Below, in pieces: positions 7,820 to 16,694 of a stretch of DNA of 64,000 nt. A model generated the notes under the pieces. That model saw only the letters and a program-made list of their open reading frames with translations. It was not told the DNA's origin and did not search any database. Positions within the stretch are counted from its first letter, which is position 1. Each line of letters begins with the position of its first letter. The position numbers and the translations under genes were made by a program. The stretch spans positions 124,001 to 188,000 of the forward strand of contig JBFWZA010000003.1 of assembly GCA_050185825.1 (NCBI GenBank), in the 5' to 3' direction. This DNA is from SZUA-309 sp050185825. GTDB lineage: Bacteria > Pseudomonadota > Gammaproteobacteria > Pseudomonadales > Azotimanducaceae.

Positions 7820-9283
7820 ATGTGGGAAGGGATCAGCACCGGATTCGCCACCGCGCTGACGCTCGCCAACATCGGCTGGGTGCTCGTCGGCTGTCTTGCC
7901 GGAACCGTGATCGGCATGCTGCCCGGCCTCGGTCCCATCACCGCCATTGCGCTGATGATCCCGGTGAGCTACTCGCTGGATCCCGCCGGCGGCCTCATCA
8001 TGATGGCCGGCGTCTACTACGGCGCGGTGTTCGGCGGCTCCACCTCGGCCATTCTCATCAACGCGCCCGGCGTGGCCAGCACCGTGGCCACCAGCTTCGA
8101 TGGCTACCCCATGGCCCGTGCCGGGCAGGCCGGCCGCGCGCTTGCCATCGCCGCCTACGCCTCCTTTGCCGGCGGCACGCTCGGCGCGCTGGCACTGATG
8201 ATCTTTGCCGGCTACCTCGCCGCGCTCGCGCTGGAGTTCCAGTCACCGGAGTACAGCCTGCTCCTGCTCATCGCCATGACCAGCGTGGTGATCTTCGCGG
8301 ATCGGGGTGCGCGCGTGCGCTCGCTCGTCACGCTGCTGATCGGCCTCATGCTCGGCACCATCGGCACCGATCAGCTCGCCGGCATTCCGCGCTTCACGCT
8401 CGGCCGCTACGACCTCGCGGACGGGCTCAACTTCGTGCTCGTCGTCATGGCCACCTTCGCCCTGGCGGAGGCCGTGCGCATGGTGCTGCTCGGGGAATCG
8501 GTGCCCATGAGCCGGGTGACACCGAGGGAGCTGGTGCTGCCCCGCAGCCTGGCGCGCCCGCTCGCGCCCGTGGTCGGACGCAGCGCGCTCGTCGGGTTCC
8601 TGACCGGCGTGCTGCCCGGCGCCGGTGCGACGCTGGCGAGCTTCTTCGCCTGGGATCTCGAGAAGCGGGTGGGTGACGGCAGCCGGGAAGCCGGGGTGGC
8701 GGCACCGGAAGCCGCCAACAACGCCGCATCCACGGGGTCGTTCGTTCCGCTGCTGACCCTGGGCATCCCGGGCTCGGGCACCACCGCCGTGCTGCTCGGG
8801 GTGATGCTGAGTTACGGCCTGCAGCCCGGGCCGCGCCTGCTCACCGAGCAGCCCGACATCTTCTGGGGCGTCATCGCCTCCATGTATCTGGGCAACCTGT
8901 TTCTGCTGGCGCTCAATCTGCCACTCATACCCGTGCTGGCACGGCTGCTGAACCTCTCCAGCAGCCTGCTGATCCCGCTGATCGTCGCGTTCTCACTGGT
9001 GGGCGTGTACCTCACCACGCTCAACGGCTTCGACCTCTACCTGATGCTCGGCCTGGCGCTGCTGGCACTGCTGCTGCGCTGGTTCGACTTCCCGCTGGCA
9101 CCACTGCTGCTGGGTTTCATCCTCAGCGGGCTGTTCGAGGAGAACGTGCGGCGGACGCTGTTCATCGGCGAGGGCGGCTTTGCGGAGCTGCTGCTGCGCC
9201 CCGCCGTCGTCATCCTGCTTGTGCTGCTGCTCGCGCTGGTCCTGGTGCCGCTGGTGCGGCGCAGGTCCGAATCCGATCGCTGA
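7820..9283 (+). CDS. tctA: TctA-type large permease subunit
   Basis: A 487-aa permease of standard TctA length with about 12 membrane segments. The conserved GTVIGMLPGLGPITAIALM and the mirrored PGSGTTAVLLGVMLSYGLQPGPRL, plus YYGAVFGGSTSAILINAPG, are TctA signatures; the two PG-rich loops lie in the transport path. It closes the SMP-30-tctCBA operon and ends 6 bp before a convergent gene. Confidence 0.95.
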   Translation: MWEGISTGFATALTLANIGWVLVGCLAGTVIGMLPGLGPITAIALMIPVSYSLDPAGGLIMMAGVYYGAVFGGSTSAILINAPGVASTVATSFDGYPMARAGQAGRALAIAAYASFAGGTLGALALMIFAGYLAALALEFQSPEYSLLLLIAMTSVVIFADRGARVRSLVTLLIGLMLGTIGTDQLAGIPRFTLGRYDLADGLNFVLVVMATFALAEAVRMVLLGESVPMSRVTPRELVLPRSLARPLAPVVGRSALVGFLTGVLPGAGATLASFFAWDLEKRVGDGSREAGVAAPEAANNAASTGSFVPLLTLGIPGSGTTAVLLGVMLSYGLQPGPRLLTEQPDIFWGVIASMYLGNLFLLALNLPLIPVLARLLNLSSSLLIPLIVAFSLVGVYLTTLNGFDLYLMLGLALLALLLRWFDFPLAPLLLGFILSGLFEENVRRTLFIGEGGFAELLLRPAVVILLVLLLALVLVPLVRRRSESDR

Positions 9284-9289
9284 CCGCGA

Positions 9290-10435
9290 TCAGCCGATGG
9301 ACATCATCTCCTCGAAATTCCGGCGATAGAACCTGTCCCATACGTCGTCCGGGAACTCACCCAGGGTGCGCTCGAACCGACCCTTGGGATCGTTGGTGCC
9401 TTCCGGATGCGGGTAGTCGCTCGAGAACATGAAGAGATCGTCGCCGCCGTCGCGGATCATCCGGCCCACGTCCTCGCCGGGAAACGGCGTGAACTTGACC
9501 GCACGCCGGACGTACTCGGAAGGCTTCATCGGCATCGCCTGGAGGTAGGGATCCGTCCTGCCGAAGCTCCGATAGCCGAGGTCCAGCTCGCGGAGGAACT
9601 CCGGCGCCCAGCCGGCACCGGACTCGATCACACCGCCTCTCAGCTCCGGAAAACGCTCGAACACGCCGTCGTAGACCATGGCGGTCAGCCACACCTGCGG
9701 TGCGAAGCTGAGCATGATGTAGTCGGCGAAGCGGAGGTTCTCACCGCCACCGTGCAGGTCGGGCGCACGTTCGCGACCGTTGTTCTGAAACGCTTTCGGC
9801 TGCGTCTTGGTGCCGGGCCCGATGTGCAGCATGAACGGCGTCCGTGTCTCCGAGAGCCGCGCCCACACCGGATCGAAGTCCGGATGTCCCGGTGATCTGT
9901 CGCCCGCCGGGCCGGCGGAGACCATGATGGCCCGGTTGCCGGCGGCGATGGCGGCATTCACCTCCTCGAGCGCACGCAGGGGATTGTCCAGCGGCGCATA
10001 GGCCACACCGTAGAGCCGCGCATCGTGCCGGCAGAACGCTGCCATGGCCTCGTTGTGAGCACGCGCACCGGCGTAGAGCACACCTTCGTCGTTGGCGGCA
10101 CGGACCGGACCCAACCCGGCGGTGCCGAAGACAAGCTGACCGGAAAAGCCGAACTGGTCGAGCACGCGGACACGCTCCTCGGGATCGAACGCGCCCGCCG
10201 CGAGCCACCCCTTGGGACCGGCAATGGGGTTCTCGAACGCAGCCGCCTCGGCCACGGGATCGCCCTTTCGGGCCTTCGCCTGGTCGAGAATCCTGTCGAT
10301 GCGGCCGGGCTTGTGACCATAGAGCGGACGCAGCTTCGCCTTCAGATCGGCATCCATGAACGGATCCAGCCACTCCCGGGTTTCCATCACGTGGCTGTCG
10401 GCGTCGTAGATCACCCGTCCATCGGCGTAGCTCAT
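9290..10435 (-). CDS. Amidohydrolase_2 family metal-dependent hydrolase
   Basis: A 381-aa TIM-barrel hydrolase/decarboxylase of the COG2159 (ACMSD-like) type. Metal and catalytic motifs in order: DADSHVMET near residue 12, MLHIGPG near 200, and SSDYPHPEGTNDP near 345, where Asp and His complete the site. The family acts on cyclic amides or decarboxylates aromatic and carboxylic acids. A second, more diverged member lies at 50932-52107. It has its own AT-rich promoter (10478-10506) and follows a TetR gene on the same strand, so regulation by that TetR is plausible. Confidence 0.88.
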   Translation of the reverse strand: MSYADGRVIYDADSHVMETREWLDPFMDADLKAKLRPLYGHKPGRIDRILDQAKARKGDPVAEAAAFENPIAGPKGWLAAGAFDPEERVRVLDQFGFSGQLVFGTAGLGPVRAANDEGVLYAGARAHNEAMAAFCRHDARLYGVAYAPLDNPLRALEEVNAAIAAGNRAIMVSAGPAGDRSPGHPDFDPVWARLSETRTPFMLHIGPGTKTQPKAFQNNGRERAPDLHGGGENLRFADYIMLSFAPQVWLTAMVYDGVFERFPELRGGVIESGAGWAPEFLRELDLGYRSFGRTDPYLQAMPMKPSEYVRRAVKFTPFPGEDVGRMIRDGGDDLFMFSSDYPHPEGTNDPKGRFERTLGEFPDDVWDRFYRRNFEEMMSIG

Positions 10436-10477
10436 CGCGCTCTCCCCTGGTCTCGCCCGAATTAGTAGAACGGATTT

Positions 10478-10506
10478 ATATTAGCGACGCCGGCCGGAAA
10501 TGCCAA
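10478..10506 (-). promoter_or_regulatory. Sigma70-type promoter of the amidohydrolase
   Basis: On the minus strand: TTGGCA (10506-10501), 17-nt spacer, TAATAT (10483-10478), with an overlapping alternative -10 TATAAA at 10480-10475. It lies in an AT-rich island within the 83-bp gap between the TetR stop and the amidohydrolase start. Confidence 0.5.
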
Positions 10507-10518
10507 TGGCCGTGGTCT

Positions 10519-11148
10519 TCAATCGTCGGCCGTCTGCGCGCCTCCCCGGCTGCCGTAACGTTTCTGCAGTGCCTGCCAGCCGCCGATGATGAACTCCGTC
10601 CAGACGTCGATGGTTCTGTCGATGTCGATCTTCTGGCTGTGCAGGTGGCTCATGGAGTGAATGGGCGCGTTGACGACCATGGTGACGGCGATTACGGCCA
10701 CGTCTTTCGGCACGCCGTAGTGCCTGCCCAGCGCTCTGATGAAGTAGGCGTTCGTGCTGGAGCGGGAGGATCGACTGCCTCTCCGGGCCAGGTCCGCCAC
10801 CTCCGGATCCGACGACAGCAACCGCAGGATGGGGCCGTGGTCATGATAGTAGCGGAGCGCCTGCTCGACAGTACCCCGGATCACGCGCTCGACCGGCACC
10901 CTTTCCGGGATGCTGTCGAGGCCGCGGCCACGCAAGGCCTTGAACTCCTGCTCGAGCATCGCTCTGAGCAGCACCTCACGCCGCGGAAAGTACTTGTAGA
11001 TGAGGGCCTTGCTGATGCCCACCCGCTCCGCCACCTGCTCCAGCGTCACGCCGGAGTGGCCCAGTTCCAGGATGAGGCCGACCGCCGCGTCGACGATGGT
11101 CTGTCGACGCGCCTCCGGACTCATCCGCCTGGCTCTGGGTCTGCTCAT
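10519..11148 (-). CDS. TetR family transcriptional regulator
   Basis: A 209-aa TetR-type repressor. The N-terminal HTH is clear: RRQTIVDAAVGLILELG, then VTLEQVAERVGISKALIYKYFPRREVLLRAML, with the recognition-helix SKALIYKYF motif. The C-terminal effector domain (residues 60-200) is not diagnostic. I start at ATG 11148; a TTG at 11187 would add 13 residues but lies in the promoter region. It is divergent from an SDR gene, 64 bp apart. Such pairs usually mean TetR controls itself and its neighbour, here possibly in response to an acyl or steroid-like ligand (inference). Confidence 0.9.
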   Translation of the reverse strand: MSRPRARRMSPEARRQTIVDAAVGLILELGHSGVTLEQVAERVGISKALIYKYFPRREVLLRAMLEQEFKALRGRGLDSIPERVPVERVIRGTVEQALRYYHDHGPILRLLSSDPEVADLARRGSRSSRSSTNAYFIRALGRHYGVPKDVAVIAVTMVVNAPIHSMSHLHSQKIDIDRTIDVWTEFIIGGWQALQKRYGSRGGAQTADD

Positions 11149-11152
11149 GAGG

Positions 11153-11165
11153 GTATGGCCTATAC
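11153..11165. promoter_or_regulatory. Possible TetR operator over a -10 element
   Basis: A 13-bp imperfect palindrome (GTATGGCCTATAC, five of six pairs) in the TetR/SDR divergent gap overlaps TATACT (11161-11166), a good -10 box for the SDR. No convincing -35 is present. The arrangement suits repression by the adjacent TetR but is short and unproven. Confidence 0.3.
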
Positions 11166-11212
11166 TGCCAACGGTTCGCGGAAACAATACCAGTCATCGG
11201 GGGAGGAATCGC

Positions 11213-11947
11213 ATGGGAAGGCTCGACGGGAAGGTCTGTCTGATCACGGGTGCAGCCCGCGGCCAGGGCGCTGCCGAGGCACGCCTGTTCGCAGCGGAAG
11301 GAGGCACCGTGTGGCTCACCGATGTGCTCGACCGCGAGGGAGAAGCCGTTGCCGAGGAAGTCGGCGGGACCTACCGGCGCCTGGATGTGCGTGAGGAGGA
11401 CGCCTGGAAACGCCTCGTCGAGGAGATGGTGACCTCCTGCGGCAGCGTCGATGTTCTTGTCAACAACGCGGGTATCTTCGATACCGGCCGGCACTTCGAG
11501 ATCGACGTGGCAGCGTTTCAGCGGGTCATGGACGTGAACTGCCTGGGTGTGTTTCTGGGCATGCGGGCCGTATCACCCATCATGCGCGAGCAGGGCAGCG
11601 GCTCGATCGTCAACATCTCGTCGCTCGCCGGCATGAGCGGTGGCATCGGTGCGTTCGCCTATACCACCTCCAAGTGGGCCGTGCGCGGCATGACCAAGGC
11701 CGCCGCCGCAGAAAACGGACGCCGCAACGTGCGCGTCAACTCCATCCATCCCGGCCTCATCGACACGGACATGCTGCACCAGCTCCCGGGCTCGGAAGAC
11801 GAGGCCCGACTCACCCGCCGGGTGCCCCTCGGGCGCGCGGCCCGCCCGGAGGAAGTCGCTCGACTGGCGCTGTTCCTGGCCAGCGACGAGAGCTCCTACG
11901 CCACCGGCGCCGAGTTCGTGATCGACGGCGGCCTGAACGCGCTCTGA
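11213..11947 (+). CDS. Short-chain dehydrogenase/reductase (SDR)
   Basis: A 244-aa classical SDR. Start MGRLDGKVCLITGAARGQG follows a strong GGAGGAA site. The Rossmann TGAARGQGAAEA, NNAG, the Ser of NISSLAGMSG, and YTTSKWAVRG with catalytic Tyr and Lys are intact; the PGLIDTDM segment and C-terminal ATGAEFVIDGG are typical. The sequence is of the 3-alpha/20-beta-hydroxysteroid dehydrogenase-like kind: an NAD(P)-dependent alcohol/ketone oxidoreductase in the cytoplasm. Control by the divergent TetR regulator is likely. Confidence 0.92.
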   Translation: MGRLDGKVCLITGAARGQGAAEARLFAAEGGTVWLTDVLDREGEAVAEEVGGTYRRLDVREEDAWKRLVEEMVTSCGSVDVLVNNAGIFDTGRHFEIDVAAFQRVMDVNCLGVFLGMRAVSPIMREQGSGSIVNISSLAGMSGGIGAFAYTTSKWAVRGMTKAAAAENGRRNVRVNSIHPGLIDTDMLHQLPGSEDEARLTRRVPLGRAARPEEVARLALFLASDESSYATGAEFVIDGGLNAL

Positions 11948-12086
11948 GCCGGCACGAGAAAGGATTCGTTCAGGCAAGAAATCATACAGGCGTGACCGGT
12001 GCCGAGCGGATGCGTGGCCCAGTTCACGCAGACGGCCGACGTACTGGCTTAGACTGAGTTCTTGTCAATAACAGCCGGAACCTGTC

Positions 12087-13106
12087 TTGCGGCCGACCGA
12101 GGTCCCGAAACTGTCGGTGCTCATGCGCCTGATCCTGGGCATCGCCGTCGCGGTGCTGCCGGTGCTCGCCTGGGTCGACTACCAGCAGGGCTACCGGTTC
12201 AGTGCGCTCGTTGAGCTGATCGCCGCGGTGACACTGCTGAGCCTCGTCCTGACCATCCGCCTCCTGGGCCCGGAACGGGCCAGCCGCTGGACGCTGGTGG
12301 TTGTGTTCGCTCTCGCCGCCCTCGGCAGCGTCCAGAAGCTGGATTCGACGCCGAACTTCGCGTGGTTCACGGTGATGCCCTTCCTTTACATCTCGCTCGG
12401 CGGCCTGCGCCTCGGGGGCACGCTCAGCGCCGCCCATTTCCTGTTCATCACGATCTGCTACCTCACGATCGGGCGGGACGTCGTGGCCGCCATCGGCGTC
12501 GGCACCCTGCTGCAGGTGGCACTCGCCTATCTGACCGCGGCCGGCCTGGCCTTCAGCTACGAGCGCGTCCAGCGGGGCCTGCGCAGACAGCTGCGCACGC
12601 TCGCCGAGCACGACCCCCTCACCGGATTGCTGAACCGACGCGGCATGGAGAAGCGCCTGAAGGAGCTCACGGAGTTCCTGCGTCGTCACGACGTGGCGGT
12701 GACCCTGGCCGTGCTCGACATCGATCACTTCAAGAACGTGAACGACCGGCACGGTCACGACACGGGCGACCGCGTGCTGCAGCATCTCGGCGAGGTACTT
12801 CGCCGCGCCTTCCGCAGCTCCGACTATCTTTCCCGCTGGGGTGGAGACGAGTTTCTGGTCGCGCTGACGCGCACGGGCATCTCCGACGCCCGATCGGTGC
12901 TCGAGCGGCTGCGGTCCGAGATCGCCGCGTCGACGGATCTCCCCGAGGTGTCGCTGAGCATCGGTGCGGCAGAGTGGCGCCCGGGTACGGATCTGTCCAG
13001 CGCGCTGAAGCAGGCTGACATGGCCCTTTACGAGGCAAAGGAGAGTGGACGCAACGTTCTGGTGGCGGCGCCCGAAGAGTCTCCGTTGCTGAGCGCCGTT
13101 CAGTAA
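12087..13106 (+). CDS. Membrane diguanylate cyclase (GGDEF)
   Basis: About 339 aa. Five to six hydrophobic segments fill residues 10-150 as an unnamed membrane sensor; a GGDEF domain follows from HDPLTGLLNRRGM. The active site RWGGDEFLVAL is intact and the product-inhibition I-site RxxD is present (RSSD five residues before the motif), so an active, feedback-inhibited cyclase is expected. The C-terminal QADMALYEAKESGRN is canonical. The start is uncertain: TTG 12087 or ATG 12123, neither with a clear RBS. It may influence the exopolysaccharide locus, but nothing nearby shows this. Confidence 0.88.
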   Translation: MRPTEVPKLSVLMRLILGIAVAVLPVLAWVDYQQGYRFSALVELIAAVTLLSLVLTIRLLGPERASRWTLVVVFALAALGSVQKLDSTPNFAWFTVMPFLYISLGGLRLGGTLSAAHFLFITICYLTIGRDVVAAIGVGTLLQVALAYLTAAGLAFSYERVQRGLRRQLRTLAEHDPLTGLLNRRGMEKRLKELTEFLRRHDVAVTLAVLDIDHFKNVNDRHGHDTGDRVLQHLGEVLRRAFRSSDYLSRWGGDEFLVALTRTGISDARSVLERLRSEIAASTDLPEVSLSIGAAEWRPGTDLSSALKQADMALYEAKESGRNVLVAAPEESPLLSAVQ

Positions 13107-13109
13107 CCG

Positions 13110-13125
13110 GCCGTCCAGTGACGGC
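13110..13125. terminator. Short hairpin between convergent genes
   Basis: GCCGTC / GACGGC with a CAGT loop lies between the convergent stops of the diguanylate cyclase and the thioredoxin-like gene. The stem is 6 bp with no T-tract, so it is weak as an intrinsic terminator. Confidence 0.3.
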
Positions 13126-13958
13126 TAGAACAGCGCCCGGGCCAGCTCCGAGCGGTATTTCCTCACCAGCGGGTTGCTGCCACCGATCACGTTGAACAGA
13201 TCGAGCATGCCCTGCCGGGCGGCACTCTCCTTGGGATTCGGATCGCGGCGGACGGCATCGAGCAGCACGCCGAGCGCCTCCTCGGTCTGATCCCGGGCGT
13301 GGAGCGCATTGGCCAGGCTCACGGCGGCCGACAGATCACCGTTTGCCAACCTGTCACGCAAGGCATCCACGTCGAGCTCCCCGGCTGCAGACAACCGCAG
13401 AGCAGAACGCAGCTGCTCGACCTCGGCAGAGGGATCCGCTTTCGCCAGCAGCTCCATTGCCTCGTCTTTCCGACCTTCGTCGCCGAGCAGTCGCGCCAGC
13501 GTCAGCCGTGCCGCGACATGCCTCGGATCGTCGTCGAGAACGGCATTCAGGGTCGATTCCGCGTCCCGGGCGCGCCCCTGCCCCATCGCCTGCCGGGCGT
13601 CGTCCACCCTCCGGTCTGCTTCGGTCGGCAGCAGGGTATCCACGAACCGCCGGACGGCGCTCTCCGGCTGTGCCCCCAGGAAGCTGGACACCGCCTTGCC
13701 GTCCCGGAACGCAACGACCAGCGGGATGCTGCGGGCGCCCAGCCGGCTCGCCGTCTCCGGATTCTCGTCGACATTGATCTTGACCAGGTCGAAGGCGCCG
13801 TCGGCGTCCGCTGCCACCCGCTCGAGCACCGGTCCCAGCGCCCGGCAAGGGCCGCACCACGGCGCCCAGAGATCGACCAGCACCGGCACCTGTCTGGAAC
13901 GCTCGACCACCGCCTCGGCGAAGGTCCCGTCCGTCACGTCTCTGGCTACTGCGCTCAT
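13125..13958 (-). CDS. cnoX: CnoX/YbbN-like thioredoxin with TPR domain
   Basis: 277 aa: a thioredoxin domain (1-105) plus a TPR-like helical domain (about 120-277), the layout and length of the holdase CnoX (YbbN). The active site is WAPWCGPCR with Cys35 and Cys38, a complete CxxC, unlike E. coli CnoX, which lacks the first Cys. The cis-Pro segment GARSIPLVVAF is present. TPR-like helices include AESTLNAVLDDDPRHVAARLTLARLL and the terminal FNVIGGSNPLVRKYRSELA. The likely role is a redox-active chaperone handing clients to GroEL or DnaK. Confidence 0.88.
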   Translation of the reverse strand: MSAVARDVTDGTFAEAVVERSRQVPVLVDLWAPWCGPCRALGPVLERVAADADGAFDLVKINVDENPETASRLGARSIPLVVAFRDGKAVSSFLGAQPESAVRRFVDTLLPTEADRRVDDARQAMGQGRARDAESTLNAVLDDDPRHVAARLTLARLLGDEGRKDEAMELLAKADPSAEVEQLRSALRLSAAGELDVDALRDRLANGDLSAAVSLANALHARDQTEEALGVLLDAVRRDPNPKESAARQGMLDLFNVIGGSNPLVRKYRSELARALF

Positions 13959-14111
13959 GGATCAACGGCCACCCTGAAAGGATCCGGCATGTTAGCAGTC
14001 GGGTCCTGCAACCGGAAAACGGCACGCCAGGCCCGCCCGGTTGTGACCCCCCGACCGTGGCAGTAGCATCAACGGATCAGGCGGGCAGTGCCGACAGGCA
14101 GGGAGTACGGG

Positions 14112-15827
14112 ATGGCGGACTACGATCTCATCGTCCGGAACGGCACGGTGTACGACGGCACCGGCGGCGCACCGCGCCAGGCGGACGTCGCCATTCGCGA
14201 CGGCGTCATAGCGGCGGTGGGCGCCGGCCTTCCCGGCACCGCCACGCGGGAATACGACGCCGCAGGCAAGATCGTCGCCCCCGGCTTCATCGACGTGCAC
14301 ACCCACTACGACGGGCAGGCGACCTGGGATTCCCACCTTCAGCCGTCGTCCAATCTGGGCACTACCACGGTGGTCATGGGCAACTGCGGCGTCGGCTTTG
14401 CGCCCTGCCGCCCGGACGACCATGCCGTGCTCATCCAGCTCATGGAGGGCGTGGAGGAGATTCCCGGCACCGCCATGGACGAAGGCCTGCCCTGGACCTG
14501 GGAATCGTTCCCGGAGTTTCTGAACACGCTGGAGCAGCGCCCGCGGGACATCGACGTGGCAGCCCTGTTTCCGCACGGGCCGCTGCGGGTCTACGTGATG
14601 GGAGAGCGGGCGGTGAACCGGGAGCCGGCCACCGCCGAGGACATCGAGCGCATGAAGGTGCTGCTCAGAGAAGGCATGGACGCCGGCGCGGTGGGATTCT
14701 CCACCTCCCGGACCCTCGTCCATCGCAGCAGCACGGGCGACCTGATACCCACCTACAAGGCTGCCACCTCGGAGCTCAAGGCGCTCGGCGAGGCGCTTTC
14801 CGGCGATGCCGGCCATGTCTTCCAGCTCATCTCCGACTGGGAGGACCCGGAAGACGAGTTCAGCATCCTTCGCGAAACCAGCGAGAAGACCGGCGCCAAA
14901 GGCACCTTCACCCTGGTCTACATCGACAACCAGCCGGAGCTCTGGCGTCGCCAGCTCGACCTGGTGGAGGCGGCCCAGAAATCCGGCCTGGACATCCGCG
15001 GCCAGGTGCTCTCGCGACCCATCGGCATGATGATGGGCCACCGCTCCTCCATGCACCCCTTCTACCGCCGGCCGACCTTCCTCTCCCTCGAAGGCCTGCC
15101 GCTCGCGGAGAAGCTCGAGCGGTTGAAGGATCCGGAGATCAAGGCCCGCATACTCGGCGAGCAGAACGTCAACCCGCACATCTTCGTGATGATCTTCAAC
15201 GACCGCTTCGAGCGGATGTACGTGCTCGAGGATCCCATCGACTACCTGCCGAAACCCGAGAACTCCGTCGCCGCCAGGGCGGCGGCCGCGGGCGAGGAGC
15301 CGGCCTCCTGGCTCTACGACTACCTGCTCGGCAACGACGGCAGCAACCTGATCTACATCGCCGCGGCCAACCTCTCCGAGCACATTCCCGAGCTGCTCGG
15401 TCATCCCTACACGGTGGCCGCGCTCGGAGACGGCGGTGCGCACGTCGGGTCGATCTGCGATTCGAGCGCCAATCTCTACGTGCTCACGCAGTGGGTGAAG
15501 GAACGTCACGCCTTCGATCTGGCCCAGGGCATTCACATGCTCACCCGTCAGCCGGCGGAGCTCTACTCGCTGCTGGACCGCGGGCTGATCGCACCGGGCA
15601 TGAAGGCAGACATCAACGTCATCGACATCGATGCGCTGGCGCTGAAAACGCCGCACATCGTTCACGACCTGCCCGCCGGTGGTAAGCGCTTCCTGCAGGA
15701 TGCACAGGGCATCGCCGCGACGATCGTCTCCGGCGAGGTGATCTTCGAGAACGGGACATCGACGGGCAGGCTGCCGGGCAGGCTGGTGCGCGGGCATCGG
15801 CAGGACCCGCGCGCCGCCACGGCATGA
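14112..15827 (+). CDS. N-acyl-D-amino-acid deacylase-like amidohydrolase
   Basis: About 571 aa in the amidohydrolase_3 / D-aminoacylase family. Start MADYDLIVRNGTVYDGTGG follows AGGGAG by 8 nt; a GTG at 14088 is less likely. Motifs: APGFIDVHTHYDGQATWD (HxH metal ligands), GNCGVGFAPCRP and LGDGGAHVGSICDSS, with the catalytic Asp region late in the barrel. The family releases amino acids from N-acylated D-amino acids, though many members of this length act on other amides. The NTF2-like gene 28 nt downstream may share its transcript. Confidence 0.88.
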   Translation: MADYDLIVRNGTVYDGTGGAPRQADVAIRDGVIAAVGAGLPGTATREYDAAGKIVAPGFIDVHTHYDGQATWDSHLQPSSNLGTTTVVMGNCGVGFAPCRPDDHAVLIQLMEGVEEIPGTAMDEGLPWTWESFPEFLNTLEQRPRDIDVAALFPHGPLRVYVMGERAVNREPATAEDIERMKVLLREGMDAGAVGFSTSRTLVHRSSTGDLIPTYKAATSELKALGEALSGDAGHVFQLISDWEDPEDEFSILRETSEKTGAKGTFTLVYIDNQPELWRRQLDLVEAAQKSGLDIRGQVLSRPIGMMMGHRSSMHPFYRRPTFLSLEGLPLAEKLERLKDPEIKARILGEQNVNPHIFVMIFNDRFERMYVLEDPIDYLPKPENSVAARAAAAGEEPASWLYDYLLGNDGSNLIYIAAANLSEHIPELLGHPYTVAALGDGGAHVGSICDSSANLYVLTQWVKERHAFDLAQGIHMLTRQPAELYSLLDRGLIAPGMKADINVIDIDALALKTPHIVHDLPAGGKRFLQDAQGIAATIVSGEVIFENGTSTGRLPGRLVRGHRQDPRAATA

Positions 15828-15855
15828 GCCCGATCGCCGCGCCGCGCTGACGCAC

Positions 15856-16320
15856 ATGAACGACCTGGCCGCCCGCATTCAGCGCCTCGAGGACATCGAG
15901 GCCATCCGGCAGCTGAAGGCGCTTTACTGCGAGATCTGCGACGACGGCCACGACCCCGACCGTATCGTCGGCGTTTTCACCGAGGATGGTGTCTGGGAAG
16001 GTCGCGGCATCGGCACCGCGCGCGGACACGACGAGATCCGCGCCCTGTTCGAGCGCTTTCGCGACATGATGAGCTTCACCCAGCACATGACGATGAACCC
16101 GCGCATCGAGGTGGACGGCGACACGGCGACCGGTACCTGGTACTTCTTCGGTCCGTTCACCTTCAAGGGTGATATTCCCACCGCGAAGTGGCAGGCGGCG
16201 CGATACCACGAGACCTACGCGCGGACCGACGACGGTTGGAAGATCCGGCACCTGAAGATCGCCCGGCCCGGCATGAGCGTTTACTACGAGAAGGGCTGGG
16301 CGGAGAAGCTCTACCAGTAG
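15856..16320 (+). CDS. SnoaL/NTF2-like protein
   Basis: A 154-aa single-domain alpha+beta cone protein. LEDIEAIRQLKALYCEICDDG is the usual first helix; FTEDGVWEG and the terminal DDGWKIRHLKI strand follow the SnoaL_4 pattern. Family members are cyclases, dehydratases, isomerases or catalytically inert; no catalytic set can be assigned here. It follows the deacylase gene by 28 nt on the same strand. Confidence 0.82.
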   Translation: MNDLAARIQRLEDIEAIRQLKALYCEICDDGHDPDRIVGVFTEDGVWEGRGIGTARGHDEIRALFERFRDMMSFTQHMTMNPRIEVDGDTATGTWYFFGPFTFKGDIPTAKWQAARYHETYARTDDGWKIRHLKIARPGMSVYYEKGWAEKLYQ

Positions 16321-16346
16321 GCGGAGCACTGCGAGCGGACGCGGCG

Positions 16347-16679
16347 CTACTCTCCGCGCACGACGTCGGCGAGGGTCCCGGCGGCGCGGGCACGGTGCCG
16401 AGGCCGTACATGACCGGCGATGGATCTGATCGCCGTGGCGAGCACCACCGCATCGTCCGTGAAGCCGAGACCGATCACGAAATCCGGCACCAGATCCGTC
16501 GGCAGCACGAAATAGGCGAGCGCGCCGATGAGCACGGCCCGGACGTGGGACGGGGTCTCGGGATCCATCGCGGCGTAGTAGCCGGCGAGCAGCTCGTCGG
16601 CGAACGGCAGATGTGCCGCAAGCCGGCGGAACTTGGTCCAGAATCCGCGCTCGATGGTCTCGATTTCCTCGGGAGACAT
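16347..16679 (-). CDS. DUF1232 (YkvA-like) small membrane protein
   Basis: 110 aa. The DUF1232 core is clear: IGALAYFVLPTDLVPDF, then GFTDDAVVLATAI, where the PxDLxPD motif sits at the end of a membrane helix. Function is unknown for the family. It is followed upstream on the same strand by the HD-like Tat protein, 15 bp away. Confidence 0.88.
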   Translation of the reverse strand: MSPEEIETIERGFWTKFRRLAAHLPFADELLAGYYAAMDPETPSHVRAVLIGALAYFVLPTDLVPDFVIGLGFTDDAVVLATAIRSIAGHVRPRHRARAAGTLADVVRGE

Positions 16680-16694
16680 ACCGAAAGCCCTCTC

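Noticed and set aside
13992..15878. 628-codon minus-strand open frame
   Set aside because: Antisense shadow of the D-aminoacylase-like gene; composition typical of GC-rich mirror frames.
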